A stretch of 64,000 nucleotides of DNA from Curtobacterium ammoniigenes NBRC 101786 (GCF_001571045.1 NZ_BCSV01000005.1:124001-188000), one strand, 5' to 3'; positions 8,351-17,870 are shown, numbered from the stretch's first letter. Notes: generated by a model not told the origin, from the letters alone. A program made the numbers and translations.

Positions 8351-9565
8351 TCAGCGGACGACGAGACGGCGATCCTCAAGTGTCGCGACCATCTCATCGA
8401 CACCGGCAGGTGAGAGCGCATAGTCGATCGCGAGCGCCGCGGCACCGGCCAGGGCGGCGCCCGCCCCGGCGCGGGACTGGGCGATGATCAGGTGCTCGGT
8501 CGCGAGCGGCATCGAGCGGGCATAGACGACTTCCCGCACCCCGGCGAGCAGGTGCTCACCCGCTCGCGTGACGGACCCCCCCACCGCGATGACCGACGGA
8601 TTGATCAGCGAGACGCATGTCGCGAGGACCTCGCCGATCATCCGACCCGCTTGCCGGACGGCGCCGATCGCATCGATGTCGCCGCGCGCCACAAGCGCGA
8701 TCACGTCGTCGCTCGACGCGACGTCGTGGCCGGCTGCTCGCAGGGCGCGTGCGATCGCGGGTGCTGACGCGACAGCCTCCAGGCAGCCCGTGTTTCCGCA
8801 TCGGCACGGAGTGTCACCGGCGCTGGCGACGCGAACGTGGCCGATGTCACCAGCGGTGCCCTGCGCGCCTCGCTGGAGGCGCCCCTCCGAGACGATGCCG
8901 GAACCGATGCCGGTCGCCACTTTGACGAACAGCAGGTGGTCCACGTCCGGCCACCCATGTTCCCGTTCGCCGAGCGCCGCGATGTTCACGTCGTTGTCGA
9001 CGAGCACGTGAGCGGGGATGTGCGCGCGCAGCCACGCCGGCACGTCGAACCCGTCCCATCCCGGCATGATGGGCGGGTTCGCGGGCCGACCCGTCGAGAA
9101 CTCGACCGGACCGGGAAGTCCGATGCCAACCGCAGCGATGTCGGCGCGCGTTCGATCGATGTCCGCGAGCATGCCGTCGATCGCGCCGACGAGCCAGGTG
9201 AGGACCCGTTCGGGACCGTCCGCGATGTCGAGCCGGGCGTCGGCGGCGGCGAGTGGGCTACCGGAGAGGTCGGTCATGGCGACGCGGGCGTGCGAGGCAC
9301 CGATATCGGCGGCGGCGATGAGACGCGCCTGCGGCAGGAGCGCGACTTGCACGGGCGGCCGACCGCCCGTCGATACGGCGGTCTCCGCTGCGCCCACGAG
9401 GCCGATCTCGGTCAGGGTGTCGAGCCGGACGCCAACGGTGGATCGAGCGAGTCCGGTCATGGCTGCCAGTTCCGCGCGTGTCCGCGGAACGCCGTCGCGC
9501 AGGATCTGGAAGAGCTCGCTCGTGCCGACCGCGGGGATTCCCCCTGAGCGCATTCCCTCGGCCAT
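8351..9565 (-). CDS. ROK-family transcriptional regulator/sugar kinase homologue
   Basis: The 404-residue protein joins an N-terminal winged helix-turn-helix (about 15-60, RTRAELAAMTGLARSTVGVRLD) to a ROK sugar-kinase domain (83-400). ROK marks include the phosphate loop ADIGASHARVAM, LVDNDVNIAALGE with the catalytic-position Asp192, GDIGHV and the zinc motif CRCGNTGCLE (Cys254, Cys256, Cys261, with His243). The usual Glu of the E-I-G-H sugar-binding motif is Asp240. It diverges from the isomerase/oxidoreductase operon with a 189-base gap, so it is the likely local repressor responding to the substrate of that operon. Whether it still phosphorylates a sugar is unknown. Confidence 0.88.
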   Translation of the reverse strand: MAEGMRSGGIPAVGTSELFQILRDGVPRTRAELAAMTGLARSTVGVRLDTLTEIGLVGAAETAVSTGGRPPVQVALLPQARLIAAADIGASHARVAMTDLSGSPLAAADARLDIADGPERVLTWLVGAIDGMLADIDRTRADIAAVGIGLPGPVEFSTGRPANPPIMPGWDGFDVPAWLRAHIPAHVLVDNDVNIAALGEREHGWPDVDHLLFVKVATGIGSGIVSEGRLQRGAQGTAGDIGHVRVASAGDTPCRCGNTGCLEAVASAPAIARALRAAGHDVASSDDVIALVARGDIDAIGAVRQAGRMIGEVLATCVSLINPSVIAVGGSVTRAGEHLLAGVREVVYARSMPLATEHLIIAQSRAGAGAALAGAAALAIDYALSPAGVDEMVATLEDRRLVVR

Positions 9566-9754
9566 GAGCGGAAGTGAAGCACAGATGTGACGGCATGAGC
9601 AAGGAAGTCAGACGAGGTTGCCTGTGCTTTTGCTTGACGATCGGCAGAAGTGCTCGTAGTGTGGCGCTCGCCCGGTCGCTCCCGCGCGCGCAGCCTGTCG
9701 GCCCGCTCGTCGCGAACCCGCTCTCGGCCGGCCACTCGAGGAGGAGTCCGCTCG

Positions 9755-10492
9755 GTGCCCAAACCGCTTTCCGTGCAGCTGTACACCGTCCGCCATGCGA
9801 TCGCCGACGACCTACCCGGTGCTCTTCGCCGAGTGGCGGACATCGGGTTCACCAACGTCGAACTGTTCGGGTATGTCGACCGCGTCCCCGAGTACCGGGA
9901 CGCGCTCGCCGCCGCGGGCCTCACCGCGCCGAGTGGTCACGCGCGTCTGCTCGGTCAGGACGTCGACCAGATCATCGATGCGTCGCTCGTGCTCGGTGTC
10001 CAGACGCTCATCGACCCGCACATCGACGACGCCCGCTGGACGACGCGCGACGACGTCGAAGCGATCGCCCACGAGCTGTCCGCGATCGCCGCGCGCGCCG
10101 CCGATCGGGGACTCGCTATCGGCTACCACAACCACGCGTTCGAACTGGAAAATCGCATCGACGGCGCCCCGGCGCTCGAGGTGTTCGCGAATGCGCTCTC
10201 CGACGCGGTCGTCCTCGAACTCGACACCTACTGGTGCGAGGTCGGTGGCGAGTCCGCCCCCGCGATCCTCGGGCGACTCGGCGACCGCGTGCAGTTCCTC
10301 CACGTGAAAGACGGTCCCAAGACGAAGGTCGACACGGAGCAGACCGCCGTTGGCTCCGGTTCGATGCCGATCCAGGCCATTCTCGACGCGGCCCCCCAGG
10401 CGCAGCGGGTCGTCGAACTCGATGACCACGACGGCGACGTGTTCCAAGCCCTCACCGACTCGTATTCATTCCTTCAGAAGGTTTCCGCATGA
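9755..10492 (+). CDS. Sugar phosphate isomerase/epimerase-like TIM barrel protein
   Basis: A 245-residue AP-endonuclease-2/xylose-isomerase-like TIM barrel. Metal-binding strands are visible: NVELFGY (34-40), GYHNHAFE (123-130), LELDTYW (Asp157) and FLHVKDG (181-187). This pattern fits inosose, hydroxypyruvate or other sugar isomerases; the exact substrate cannot be read. The GTG at 9755 is chosen because GAGGAG lies about 10 bases upstream and the family starts near PLSVQLYTVR. It overlaps the next oxidoreductase gene by ATGA, so the two act in one catabolic pathway, probably controlled by the divergent ROK regulator. Confidence 0.8.
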   Translation: MPKPLSVQLYTVRHAIADDLPGALRRVADIGFTNVELFGYVDRVPEYRDALAAAGLTAPSGHARLLGQDVDQIIDASLVLGVQTLIDPHIDDARWTTRDDVEAIAHELSAIAARAADRGLAIGYHNHAFELENRIDGAPALEVFANALSDAVVLELDTYWCEVGGESAPAILGRLGDRVQFLHVKDGPKTKVDTEQTAVGSGSMPIQAILDAAPQAQRVVELDDHDGDVFQALTDSYSFLQKVSA

Positions 10493-11643
10493 CCGACGCA
10501 ACCACAGCCTCCCAGCAGCGCACCACCGACGTGACCCGTACCGGCCCGGTCGGCGTGGGCGTGATCGGTGCCGGAGTGATCTCGGATCAGTACCTGTCGA
10601 ACCTCACCGTGTTTCCGGATGTCCGTGTCGTCTTCATCGCGGACATCGATCTCCCTCGTGCTGCCGCGCAGGCAGAGAAGTGGGGGGTGCCCGAGTCCGG
10701 CACCGTCGAGGAGCTCCTCGCCCACGATGAGATCGAGATCGTGGTGAACCTCACCATTCCCGCCGCGCACGTCGACGTTGCGACGCGTGCCGTGCAGGCC
10801 GGCAAGCACGTGTGGGGGGAGAAGCCGTTCGCGCTCGACCGCGAGTCCGGCCGTGCCCTCCTCGCTGCGGCGGCAGCCGCGGGCAAGCGCGTCTGTGTCG
10901 CCCCCGACACGTTCCTCGGCGCGGGCCTGCAGACCGGGCTCCGGACAATTCGAGACGGCCGGATCGGGCGGCCGCTCAATGCCCTCACGATCATGCAGAG
11001 CCCCGGGCCGGAGTCATGGCACCCGAGCCCTGAGTTCCTCTTCGCCGTCGGCGGGGGACCGTTGTTCGACATCGGCCCGTACTACCTGACCACGCTCGTG
11101 CAGGCGTTCGGCCCCGTCGCGAAGGTCAGCGCGACCGCCTCGAAGGCGCGCGCCACCCGGACGATCGGGTCCGGCCCGAAGGCGGGCACCGAGTTCCCGG
11201 TCGAGGTGCCGACGCACTACTCGGCACTGATCGAGTTCGAGAACGGGGGGAGCGCGCAGTCGATCTTCTCGTTCGAGTCCGCGCAGCCGCGCGCCGGGTT
11301 CGTCGAGATCGAGGGTGAGCAGGGGACCGTCGTGTTCCCCGATCCGAACAACTTCGATGGCGACAGCACGCTGTGGACATTCGGCCAGGAGGGCCCGGAG
11401 ACGATCCCCGCGGTGGGGTCGACGTACTCGCGCGGAACCGGTGTGGTCGAACTCGCTCGCGCGATCCGTGCGGACGTCCCGGAGCGCGTTCCCGGTGAGC
11501 TCGCGTTCCATGTGCTCGACATCATGGTCTCCATCGCGGAGGCCGCGGACCGCGGCGAGGCGATCGCGGTGACGAGCACGGTCACGCCGAGCGACGTTCT
11601 CCCGGACGGCTGGGACCCGGCAGCGGCGACGCTCACCGAATGA
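10489..11643 (+). CDS. Gfo/Idh/MocA family NAD(P)-dependent oxidoreductase
   Basis: A 384-residue protein with the Rossmann motif VGVGVIGAGVIS (21-32) and the catalytic-region WGEKPFALD (109-117, the family EKP motif with Lys112), then GGGPLFDIGPYYL typical of the C-terminal catalytic domain. These enzymes oxidise sugars, inositols or related polyols, or reduce keto-sugars. It overlaps the isomerase upstream (ATGA) and the TolB-like gene downstream (ATGA), so all three genes form one translationally coupled operon. Such isomerase/dehydrogenase pairs usually feed an imported polyol into central metabolism; no transporter is encoded alongside. Confidence 0.9.
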   Translation: MTDATTASQQRTTDVTRTGPVGVGVIGAGVISDQYLSNLTVFPDVRVVFIADIDLPRAAAQAEKWGVPESGTVEELLAHDEIEIVVNLTIPAAHVDVATRAVQAGKHVWGEKPFALDRESGRALLAAAAAAGKRVCVAPDTFLGAGLQTGLRTIRDGRIGRPLNALTIMQSPGPESWHPSPEFLFAVGGGPLFDIGPYYLTTLVQAFGPVAKVSATASKARATRTIGSGPKAGTEFPVEVPTHYSALIEFENGGSAQSIFSFESAQPRAGFVEIEGEQGTVVFPDPNNFDGDSTLWTFGQEGPETIPAVGSTYSRGTGVVELARAIRADVPERVPGELAFHVLDIMVSIAEAADRGEAIAVTSTVTPSDVLPDGWDPAAATLTE

Positions 11644-12644
11644 CCGAGCCGCGGGGAAGGCAGCTCCGCCCCGGGCAGACGAGCCGGGTGCACGTCTTCG
11701 ACATCGTTGCGGGGACGAGTCGTGTCGTGTTCGAGAGCGACACGGTGCTCGTCGAGGCGCCGAACGTCCTCGACGAGCGCACGCTCGTGCTCAACGGCGA
11801 CGGTGATCTCGTTCTCCTGACGGTCCCGGAGGAGCCGGGTCTCGTGCTCGACGCGGCGGCGCTCCAGCGGGTGCCGATGGCGGGCGTGCCGGAGATCAAC
11901 AACGATCACGTGTTGGATCCCACGCGATCCTCGGTCGTCGTGTCAGCGCGCGACGGCGAGCTCTATCGAGTCGCGCTCCCCGGCGGCAGCGACGAACAAG
12001 CGGTCACGCGGATCACCGACGCGGCGTCGGTGCTTCCGATCCGGCGCAAGTATTACCTGCATGGGATCGCGCCGGACGGTTCGCTGCTCGCTGCGATCGT
12101 CGGCGAGCTCGCCGAGGACGGCTCGTGGACGACCGACGTGGCGCTCGTCGATCCGTCGAACGGCGCGACCACGTTCATCACGCGGGACGAATACCCGGAT
12201 GACGGATGTGCGTTCACCCCGGACGGCGGAGCGCTGCTGTTCAACTCCGAGCGCTTCAGCCCGGGGAGCGCGGAGCTCGTCGGCGTACGGATGGATTCCG
12301 TCCGGCGCGGTTCTGGTCACGACGCGATCGGCGCCGGCCAGCGGCAGGACGCGCACGCTGTCGCGCCGTTCCGAATCACCGACGACGAGCGTGTCAACTG
12401 GTTCCCGCACGTCTCACCCGACGGCGAGTGGCTGCTCTACCTGTCGTACCCGCCCGGAACGCAGGGCCACCCGGAGGATCGTCCGGTCGAGCTGCGGATG
12501 CTGCCGGGCTCGGTGGCGGCCGGTCAGGAGGCTGCGGGCGAGCCCGCCGTGCTGGCGCGCCTCCACGGCGGGCAAGGGACGATCAACGTGCCGCCGTGGT
12601 CGCCGTCGTCGCGCTGGTTCGCGTTCGTCGACTATCCCGTCTGA
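11640..12644 (+). CDS. TolB-like beta-propeller protein, cytoplasmic
   Basis: A 334-residue protein with repeated WD40-like/PD40 blades, seen as GIAPDGSLLAAIV, CAFTPDGGALLFNSE, HVSPDGEWLLYLSYPP and PPWSPSSRWFAFVDY. No signal peptide or membrane segment is present, so it should stay in the cytoplasm, unlike classical periplasmic TolB. In sugar-degradation clusters such propellers often replace oligogalacturonate-lyase-type or lactonase functions, but no catalytic residues are recognised. It is the last gene of the ROK-controlled operon and converges on the ABC ATPase gene with a 7-base gap. Function is unproven. Confidence 0.7.
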   Translation: MTEPRGRQLRPGQTSRVHVFDIVAGTSRVVFESDTVLVEAPNVLDERTLVLNGDGDLVLLTVPEEPGLVLDAAALQRVPMAGVPEINNDHVLDPTRSSVVVSARDGELYRVALPGGSDEQAVTRITDAASVLPIRRKYYLHGIAPDGSLLAAIVGELAEDGSWTTDVALVDPSNGATTFITRDEYPDDGCAFTPDGGALLFNSERFSPGSAELVGVRMDSVRRGSGHDAIGAGQRQDAHAVAPFRITDDERVNWFPHVSPDGEWLLYLSYPPGTQGHPEDRPVELRMLPGSVAAGQEAAGEPAVLARLHGGQGTINVPPWSPSSRWFAFVDYPV

Positions 12645-12651
12645 CGGCGTG

Positions 12652-13386
12652 TCACTGCATGTCCCGAACTTGACCCTGCTTGATATGGAGGCGCCGCTCG
12701 GCCCTCCGCGCGACCCATGAGTCGTGCGTCACGACGATGACCGTGATGCCACGGGCAGACCAGACTCCCTCGATGAGGTCGATGATCTCGTCGCGAGTCG
12801 TCTCATCCAAGGCGCCGGTCGGCTCGTCGGCGAGGAGAACCGCCGGATCCTTGACGAGGGCGCGGGCGATCGCGACGCGCTGCTGCTGGCCGCCGGAGAG
12901 CTCGGTGGGCAGATGGTCGAGGCGATCGCCGAGCCCCACGTCCTCGAGGGCCGTCGCGGCACGTTCACGGAGCTCGCTGACCGGCGCGTTTGCAGCGCTG
13001 CCCGCGAACGCCGACTGCACGTTCTCGAGCGCGGTCAGCGTCGGAATGAGATTGAAGCTCTGGAAGACGAATCCGATGGCGGCGGCGCGCAGTTCGGTCA
13101 ACGCCCGGTCGCCGAGGCGAGCCAGGTCGTGTCCGCCGAACTCGACGGACCCGCTGGTCGGTCTGTCCAACGCGCCGAGCATCTGCAGGAGGGTCGACTT
13201 GCCTCCACCAGTCGGCCCCTGCACCGCAACCATCTGTCCATCCGGAATCACGAGATCGACGCCGGCGAGCGCGGTGACCGTCCGGTTCTTCTGACGATAG
13301 GTCTTCGTGACGCCGCTCAGTCGATAGGCGGTGCCGGCGGGGCGGGCGTCGCCGTCGCGGACCGCGATGCTTCCCGTAGTGGTCAT
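12652..13386 (-). CDS. ABC transporter ATP-binding protein, MacB/LolD type
   Basis: A 244-residue ATPase with Walker [10 protein letters not shown] (57-65), Q-loop [10 protein letters not shown] (107-116), signature LSGGQQQR (163-170), Walker [10 protein letters not shown] (183-191) and the switch His in VVTHD. The Walker A is slightly unusual (PTGGG instead of PSGSG) but complete. It belongs to the family that drives FtsX/MacB-fold mechanotransmission exporters. The ATG at 13386 has AAGGAGCG upstream. The permease gene lies 68 bases upstream on the same strand and the pair is divergent from a two-component system, which probably controls it. The open frame upstream of 13386 is a shadow. Confidence 0.9.
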   Translation of the reverse strand: MTTTGSIAVRDGDARPAGTAYRLSGVTKTYRQKNRTVTALAGVDLVIPDGQMVAVQGPTGGGKSTLLQMLGALDRPTSGSVEFGGHDLARLGDRALTELRAAAIGFVFQSFNLIPTLTALENVQSAFAGSAANAPVSELRERAATALEDVGLGDRLDHLPTELSGGQQQRVAIARALVKDPAVLLADEPTGALDETTRDEIIDLIEGVWSARGITVIVVTHDSWVARRAERRLHIKQGQVRDMQ

Positions 13387-13454
13387 GGTCGCTCCTTCTG
13401 GGCTGGTTGCGGTGTCGTGCGTGGTGTGGTCGATCGAGGCGATGGTCCGGCCGG

Positions 13455-15050
13455 TCACGCGACGCTCCGGAGGGCCTCTGCGGGGCGCAGTCGGGACGCG
13501 CGCCAACCGCCGAGTACCCCGGCGAGCACCCCACCGAGGATGGCGAGCGCGATCGCGACGAGGATGATGTCGACCGTGAGCGGGGCGTGGAGGACCACGT
13601 CGCTCGTTGCGGCGGCGGCGCGACGCGCTGCGCCGAATGCGCCGGCGCCGGAGAATCCGCCTGCGCCGCCCGCGCCCGGCGCGCCCGAGGGTGCGGCCCC
13701 GGGTCCGCCGCCGGTGGCTCCACCGCGCGACGCCGATGCAGCTGCGGAGATCGTCGGTCGGATCAGGTTGATGACGACGACAGCGCCGACGCCGACGAGG
13801 ACGCCGATGAACCCGCCGATGATCCCCTGGACGATCGACTCGCCGGCGACCTGGCGGGTGATCCGGGCGTTCGACCATCCGATCGCCTTCAGCGTGCCGA
13901 ACTCGCGGGTGCGTCGGGTGACCCCCGAGATCGTGAAGAGGATCGCGATGAGGAACGCCGCGGCGAGGACCGCGATGGACAGCCAGGTTCCAAGGCTCGA
14001 CACCAGCGCCGATGCGGTCCCGAGCGAGCCGGACACGCTCGATGCAAGATCCGCCTCGGTCGACACCGTGGTCCCGGAGAGCTTCCGCTCCAGCGCGGAC
14101 TTGATGGTGTCGACATTCGCCGACGAGGACGCAGCGACATAGATCGTCGTGACCTTGCCGGTCTCACTCGACAGCTTCTGTGCGGTGTCGAGCGGAATGT
14201 AGACGTTCGATGCCGTGGTCGACGACGAGTCGGTCGATGCGACGATCCCGATCACGGTGAACGTCGAACCACCGAGCGTGATCGTGTCGCCCACCTTCTT
14301 GGACGCGGTCTTCGCGTAGCTCGAATCGAGCACCGCGACGTCCTTCCCGCTGTCGGCGGATGTGAACGATCGACCGCTCGTGCTCGCCGTGCTCGTCAAC
14401 GGTCCGACGATCGTCCCGGTCACCGGGACCCCCTCGACCGTCGTCTGATCGACGCTGAAGTTGCCGCCGCCGAACCCGCCGAAGCCGCCGGTGCGACCAC
14501 TGGTGCCGCTGCTGCCAGCGGAGGTGGAGCCTCCGGTGCCCCCGGATTGCGCGCCGCCCGTGGTACCGGTCCCGGTGCTGCTTCCGGACTGCTGCTGGGT
14601 GACGGTGCCGCTGAACGACACGTTCTCGAGCTGCAGGACGCCGGTCGCGTCAGCCACGCCCGACGTGCGCGTGACGGTTGCGACATCCGAGGCGGACATC
14701 GTCGCGCTGCCACGAGCGACCGACAGGTGGGATTGGTTCAGCGTGGTGGTGCTTCCGGATCCGCCGCTCGTGCCGGACGTACTCGAGCCACCGGGCGTTG
14801 CTGCGGATCCGGGCCCGAATGAGAAGTTCGGTCGACCTCCGTTGGCGCTCGCCGTAGGAGTCTTGGTGACGGTGATGTCCGTCCCGACGCCGTACACGGA
14901 TTGCAGGACGCTTGCCTGGGCCGCTTTGACGCCGCTTGCAATCGAGGAGACGACGATGACAAGGGCGATGGCGAGCGCCATCCCAATGGCGATGATGACG
15001 GTCTGACGTTTGCGATTGACGAGCTCTCGTCGCAGGTAGGTGGGAAACAC
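13455..15050 (-). CDS. MacB/FtsX-type ABC transporter permease with Gly/Ser-rich insertions
   Basis: This 531-residue permease has one N-terminal membrane span (about 17-38), a large extracytoplasmic MacB_PCD-like domain, then three C-terminal spans of the FtsX domain (near 350-375, 405-430 and 500-520), with the motif FGTLKAIGWSNARITRQV before the second. Three low-complexity stretches stand out: a Ser/Gly/Thr run near 85-105, a Gly/Ser/Thr-rich run near 155-200 and a Gly/Ala/Pro-rich run near 440-480. They look like flexible extracellular insertions. The GTG at 15050 has GGAGGAG upstream. With the downstream ATPase it should export or sense a peptide, antibiotic or envelope-stress ligand. 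Confidence 0.85.
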   Translation of the reverse strand: MFPTYLRRELVNRKRQTVIIAIGMALAIALVIVVSSIASGVKAAQASVLQSVYGVGTDITVTKTPTASANGGRPNFSFGPGSAATPGGSSTSGTSGGSGSTTTLNQSHLSVARGSATMSASDVATVTRTSGVADATGVLQLENVSFSGTVTQQQSGSSTGTGTTGGAQSGGTGGSTSAGSSGTSGRTGGFGGFGGGNFSVDQTTVEGVPVTGTIVGPLTSTASTSGRSFTSADSGKDVAVLDSSYAKTASKKVGDTITLGGSTFTVIGIVASTDSSSTTASNVYIPLDTAQKLSSETGKVTTIYVAASSSANVDTIKSALERKLSGTTVSTEADLASSVSGSLGTASALVSSLGTWLSIAVLAAAFLIAILFTISGVTRRTREFGTLKAIGWSNARITRQVAGESIVQGIIGGFIGVLVGVGAVVVINLIRPTISAAASASRGGATGGGPGAAPSGAPGAGGAGGFSGAGAFGAARRAAAATSDVVLHAPLTVDIILVAIALAILGGVLAGVLGGWRASRLRPAEALRSVA

Positions 15051-15288
15051 GCGGCTCCTCCGTTCGGCGGGTGGAGAGGCCGACGGTAGGAAGCGCCGCT
15101 ATGCCGGACGTTGCGCGCTGCTATGTGCGCCATAAGCGTCCAGCCGCGCGGGTGTCGCGATCCGGTGGCTCGTGTCCCTATAGTGCGTGCGCCCCCACTG
15201 TTGGCGTGCAGACGCGATTCAATCGATCCACAGGATGGGCTGTGTTGCTTCACGGATGGCTCATAGGAAACCCTCGATACTCGGAAGG

Positions 15289-16029
15289 GTGACGATCTCC
15301 CAGCCGACCACCGCCCCCCGTCTCACTCGCGCGGACGGCTCGCCGTTGCGCATCCTCGTCGTCGACGACGAGTCGAGCCTGACCGATCTGCTCTCGATGG
15401 CGCTGCGCTACGAAGGCTGGGAGGTCCAGAGCGCGAACGGCGGTCAGGAGGCGCTGACGAGGGCGCGCGAGTTCAAGCCGGACGCCATGGTGCTCGACGT
15501 CATGATGCCCGATCTCGACGGGCTGCAGGTGCTCGGCCGGCTCCGTCAGAACGGGAACGACACCCCGGTGCTGTTCCTGACCGCGAAGGACAGCGTGGAG
15601 GACCGCGTCACCGGACTCACCGCTGGCGGCGACGATTACGTCACGAAGCCGTTCTCCCTGGAGGAGGTCGTCGCCCGGCTCCGGGGGCTCATCCGTCGCT
15701 CGCAGATCTCCGTCGCGGAGAGCGGCGACTCCCGAATCGTGGTCGGCGATCTCGTGCTCGACGAGGAGTCGTACGAGGTATCGCGCGCTGGACGTCCGAT
15801 CGAGCTCACGGCCACGGAATTCGAGCTCCTCCGATTCCTGATGCGGAACCCACGTCGTGTGCTGTCGAAGTCGCAGATCCTCGATCGCGTCTGGTCGTAC
15901 GACTTCGGAGGCAAGTCGAGCGTCGTCGAGATCTACATCTCCTACCTGCGCAAGAAGATCGACGCGGGTGCCGAACCGATGATCCACACCGTGCGGGGCG
16001 TCGGCTACGTGATCAAGCCGACATCCTGA
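15289..16029 (+). CDS. OmpR/PhoB-family response regulator
   Basis: A 246-residue regulator with a receiver domain (about 20-135) and a winged-helix DNA-binding domain (about 150-245). Receiver residues are DDE (26-28), phospho-acceptor Asp70 in MVLDVMMPDLDGL, Thr98 and Lys120 in YVTKPFSLEE. The C-terminal half has ELTATEFELLRFL and VVEIYISYLRKKI, typical of OmpR-type recognition helices. The GTG at 15289 is immediately preceded by GGAAGG, which is too close for a normal SD, so an ATG at 15259 remains possible. It is followed by its kinase after 73 bases and is divergent from the MacB-type transporter, its likely target. Confidence 0.9.
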   Translation: MTISQPTTAPRLTRADGSPLRILVVDDESSLTDLLSMALRYEGWEVQSANGGQEALTRAREFKPDAMVLDVMMPDLDGLQVLGRLRQNGNDTPVLFLTAKDSVEDRVTGLTAGGDDYVTKPFSLEEVVARLRGLIRRSQISVAESGDSRIVVGDLVLDEESYEVSRAGRPIELTATEFELLRFLMRNPRRVLSKSQILDRVWSYDFGGKSSVVEIYISYLRKKIDAGAEPMIHTVRGVGYVIKPTS

Positions 16030-16102
16030 TCCCCGTGACGGGAGGCGCGTCGTCCGTCCGACTCGCCCCGCGCCTCCGGCAATTCCACCGAAAGCTCCAC
16101 CC

Positions 16103-17626
16103 ATGACGCTTCGCCGCCGCCTCGTGCTCAGCATCGTGGCGCTCGTCGTCGCGGTGAGCGCAGTCATCGGTACGGGCAGCATCATCGCGCTCGCGACGAT
16201 CCAGACGTCCTCGATCGACAACCAGTTGCACTCGGCGACCATGCGCGCGCAGCACTTTCTCGACCGCGGGGAGGGGTATGGCCCACCCGGGAACGACCTC
16301 GCACACCCGGCCGGGCAGGCAGCGGGGACGCTCACCGCCTACTTCCTCGACGGCAACCGGGTGGTCGGAACGATCATCCAAGACAACGGCTCCCTCGCGA
16401 CGCTCACCGATGCGCAGGCGCAGGCGCTCGGTCGGGTGACGGTCAACGGTGGATCGGAGACGGTCACGCTCGGTGGCGGGATCGGCGACTATCGGGTCGC
16501 AGCGACGACCGTCGGCAATGCGGTCCTCGTCGTCGGGCTCCCGATGTCCTCGGTGTACTCGAGCGTCTGGAAGCTCGTCTGGACCGTCGTCGTCGTAATG
16601 GGGGCCGCCCTGGTCGCCGCGTCGGTCGTCGCGGCCTACACCGTGCGGCGATCCCTTCGACCGCTCGAGCGTGTCGCCGAGACGGCATCCTCGGTTGCTC
16701 GGTTGCCGCTCGAGCGGACGGGGAACCTGGCGGACATTCGTGTGCCGGACACCGACCCACGTACCGAGGTCGGCCGGGTCGGCACAGCGTTCAACCGCAT
16801 GCTCGGGCACATCGGCAGTGCGCTGCAGGCGCGGGAACGCTCAGAGCGCAAGGTCCGGCAGTTCGTGGCGGATGCCTCCCATGAGCTTCGCACCCCGCTG
16901 GCCTCCATCCGCGGGTACGCGGAGTTGACCCGGCGGATGCAGGCCGACCTTCCGGACGATGTCGTGTACGCCCTCGCACGCGTCGAGTCCGAATCGATCC
17001 GGATGACCGCGCTCGTCGAGGATCTCCTGCTGCTCGCGCGGCTCGACGAGGGTCGCGATCTCGTCCTCGATGACGTCGATCTGACCGGTCTGGTCCTCGA
17101 CGCGGTCAATGACGCGCACGCGGCCAGCCCCGATCATCCGATCGAGGTCGACGTTCCCGACGAGCCCGTCGAGGTGGTCGGGGACGCGGCGCGACTCCAT
17201 CAGGTGATCGTGAACCTCGTCACGAACGCGCGCACGCACACGCCCGACGGGACGATGATCACGGTCGGTCTGACGGACCGTGGCGACACCGTGGACCTGA
17301 CGGTGCGCGACACCGGTCAGGGGATCGATCCCGAATTTCTCCCGCAGTTGTTCGAACGGTTTGCGCGCGGTGACTCGTCGCGGTCGCGGACGGCCGGGTC
17401 GACGGGACTCGGACTCGCGATCGTCGACGCCGTCGTCCAGGCCCACGGCGGCTCGGTCGCGGTGTCGAGCGTGCCGGGCGACACGGTGTTCACGGTGCGG
17501 CTCCCGAAGGCCGCTGACGACCGCGACGACGTGGCTGGACCAGGCGCCGTCACCCGGGTGATCGATGCCGGTGCCGAACAGCCTCCCGGCGAACTCGAGC
17601 GGTTTGCCGACCCGGCGACCGCCTGA
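16103..17626 (+). CDS. Two-component sensor histidine kinase (HAMP, TrcS/CutS-like)
   Basis: A 507-residue membrane kinase. TM1 is at about 10-32, an extracytoplasmic sensor loop at 33-155 ([19 protein letters not shown] inside), TM2 at about 156-180 and a HAMP region at about 181-240. The HisKA domain carries the phospho-acceptor His260 in [19 protein letters not shown]. The HATPase domain shows [13 protein letters not shown] (N box), DTGQGIDPE (G1) and [10 protein letters not shown] (G2). It pairs with the preceding OmpR-type regulator. The signal sensed is unknown; the divergent MacB-type exporter suggests an envelope or antimicrobial cue. Confidence 0.92.
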   Translation: MTLRRRLVLSIVALVVAVSAVIGTGSIIALATIQTSSIDNQLHSATMRAQHFLDRGEGYGPPGNDLAHPAGQAAGTLTAYFLDGNRVVGTIIQDNGSLATLTDAQAQALGRVTVNGGSETVTLGGGIGDYRVAATTVGNAVLVVGLPMSSVYSSVWKLVWTVVVVMGAALVAASVVAAYTVRRSLRPLERVAETASSVARLPLERTGNLADIRVPDTDPRTEVGRVGTAFNRMLGHIGSALQARERSERKVRQFVADASHELRTPLASIRGYAELTRRMQADLPDDVVYALARVESESIRMTALVEDLLLLARLDEGRDLVLDDVDLTGLVLDAVNDAHAASPDHPIEVDVPDEPVEVVGDAARLHQVIVNLVTNARTHTPDGTMITVGLTDRGDTVDLTVRDTGQGIDPEFLPQLFERFARGDSSRSRTAGSTGLGLAIVDAVVQAHGGSVAVSSVPGDTVFTVRLPKAADDRDDVAGPGAVTRVIDAGAEQPPGELERFADPATA

Positions 17627-17635
17627 TACCCTCAT

Positions 17636-17870
17636 CGGAGCCAAAGACCGCCGGTTACCGGCGTTCCTGCCCGGAACTCGTTTCGATGCAGTGCACGTCG
17701 GTCGAAGGTTCTCCATCAAGAGAATGCCTGCGCAGGTGTTTCGAACTGCTCCACCCATCGTGGGGCCTGCTCCGAGCGTCTGCGCGTCGGGGCTTTTTTC
17801 TTGGGCGCGCACGCCGTGCCGCCGTGATGAAGATCCTGGGGCTACCGGCACACGACCCCCAAGGAGAGCC
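17636..17870 (+). promoter_or_regulatory. L10 leader with attenuator hairpin upstream of rplJL
   Basis: The 244-base gap before rplJ holds a structured leader. CGCCGGTTACCGGCG at its start is a short hairpin. Further down, GCTCCGAGCG (17769-17778) pairs with CGCGTCGGGGC (17783-17793) and runs into TTTTTT, a rho-independent terminator about 70 bases before the rplJ start. This is the expected layout of the L10(L12)4-binding leader, in which the protein complex controls rplJL expression. Individual leader helices were judged by eye only. Confidence 0.75.

Noticed and set aside
12724..14142. 472-residue plus-strand frame opposite the ABC ATPase and permease
   Set aside because: Antisense shadow; the minus-strand ATPase has all its motifs in place.
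13407..14822. 471-residue plus-strand frame opposite the MacB-type permease
   Set aside because: Arg/Gly-rich shadow of the low-complexity regions of the real gene.
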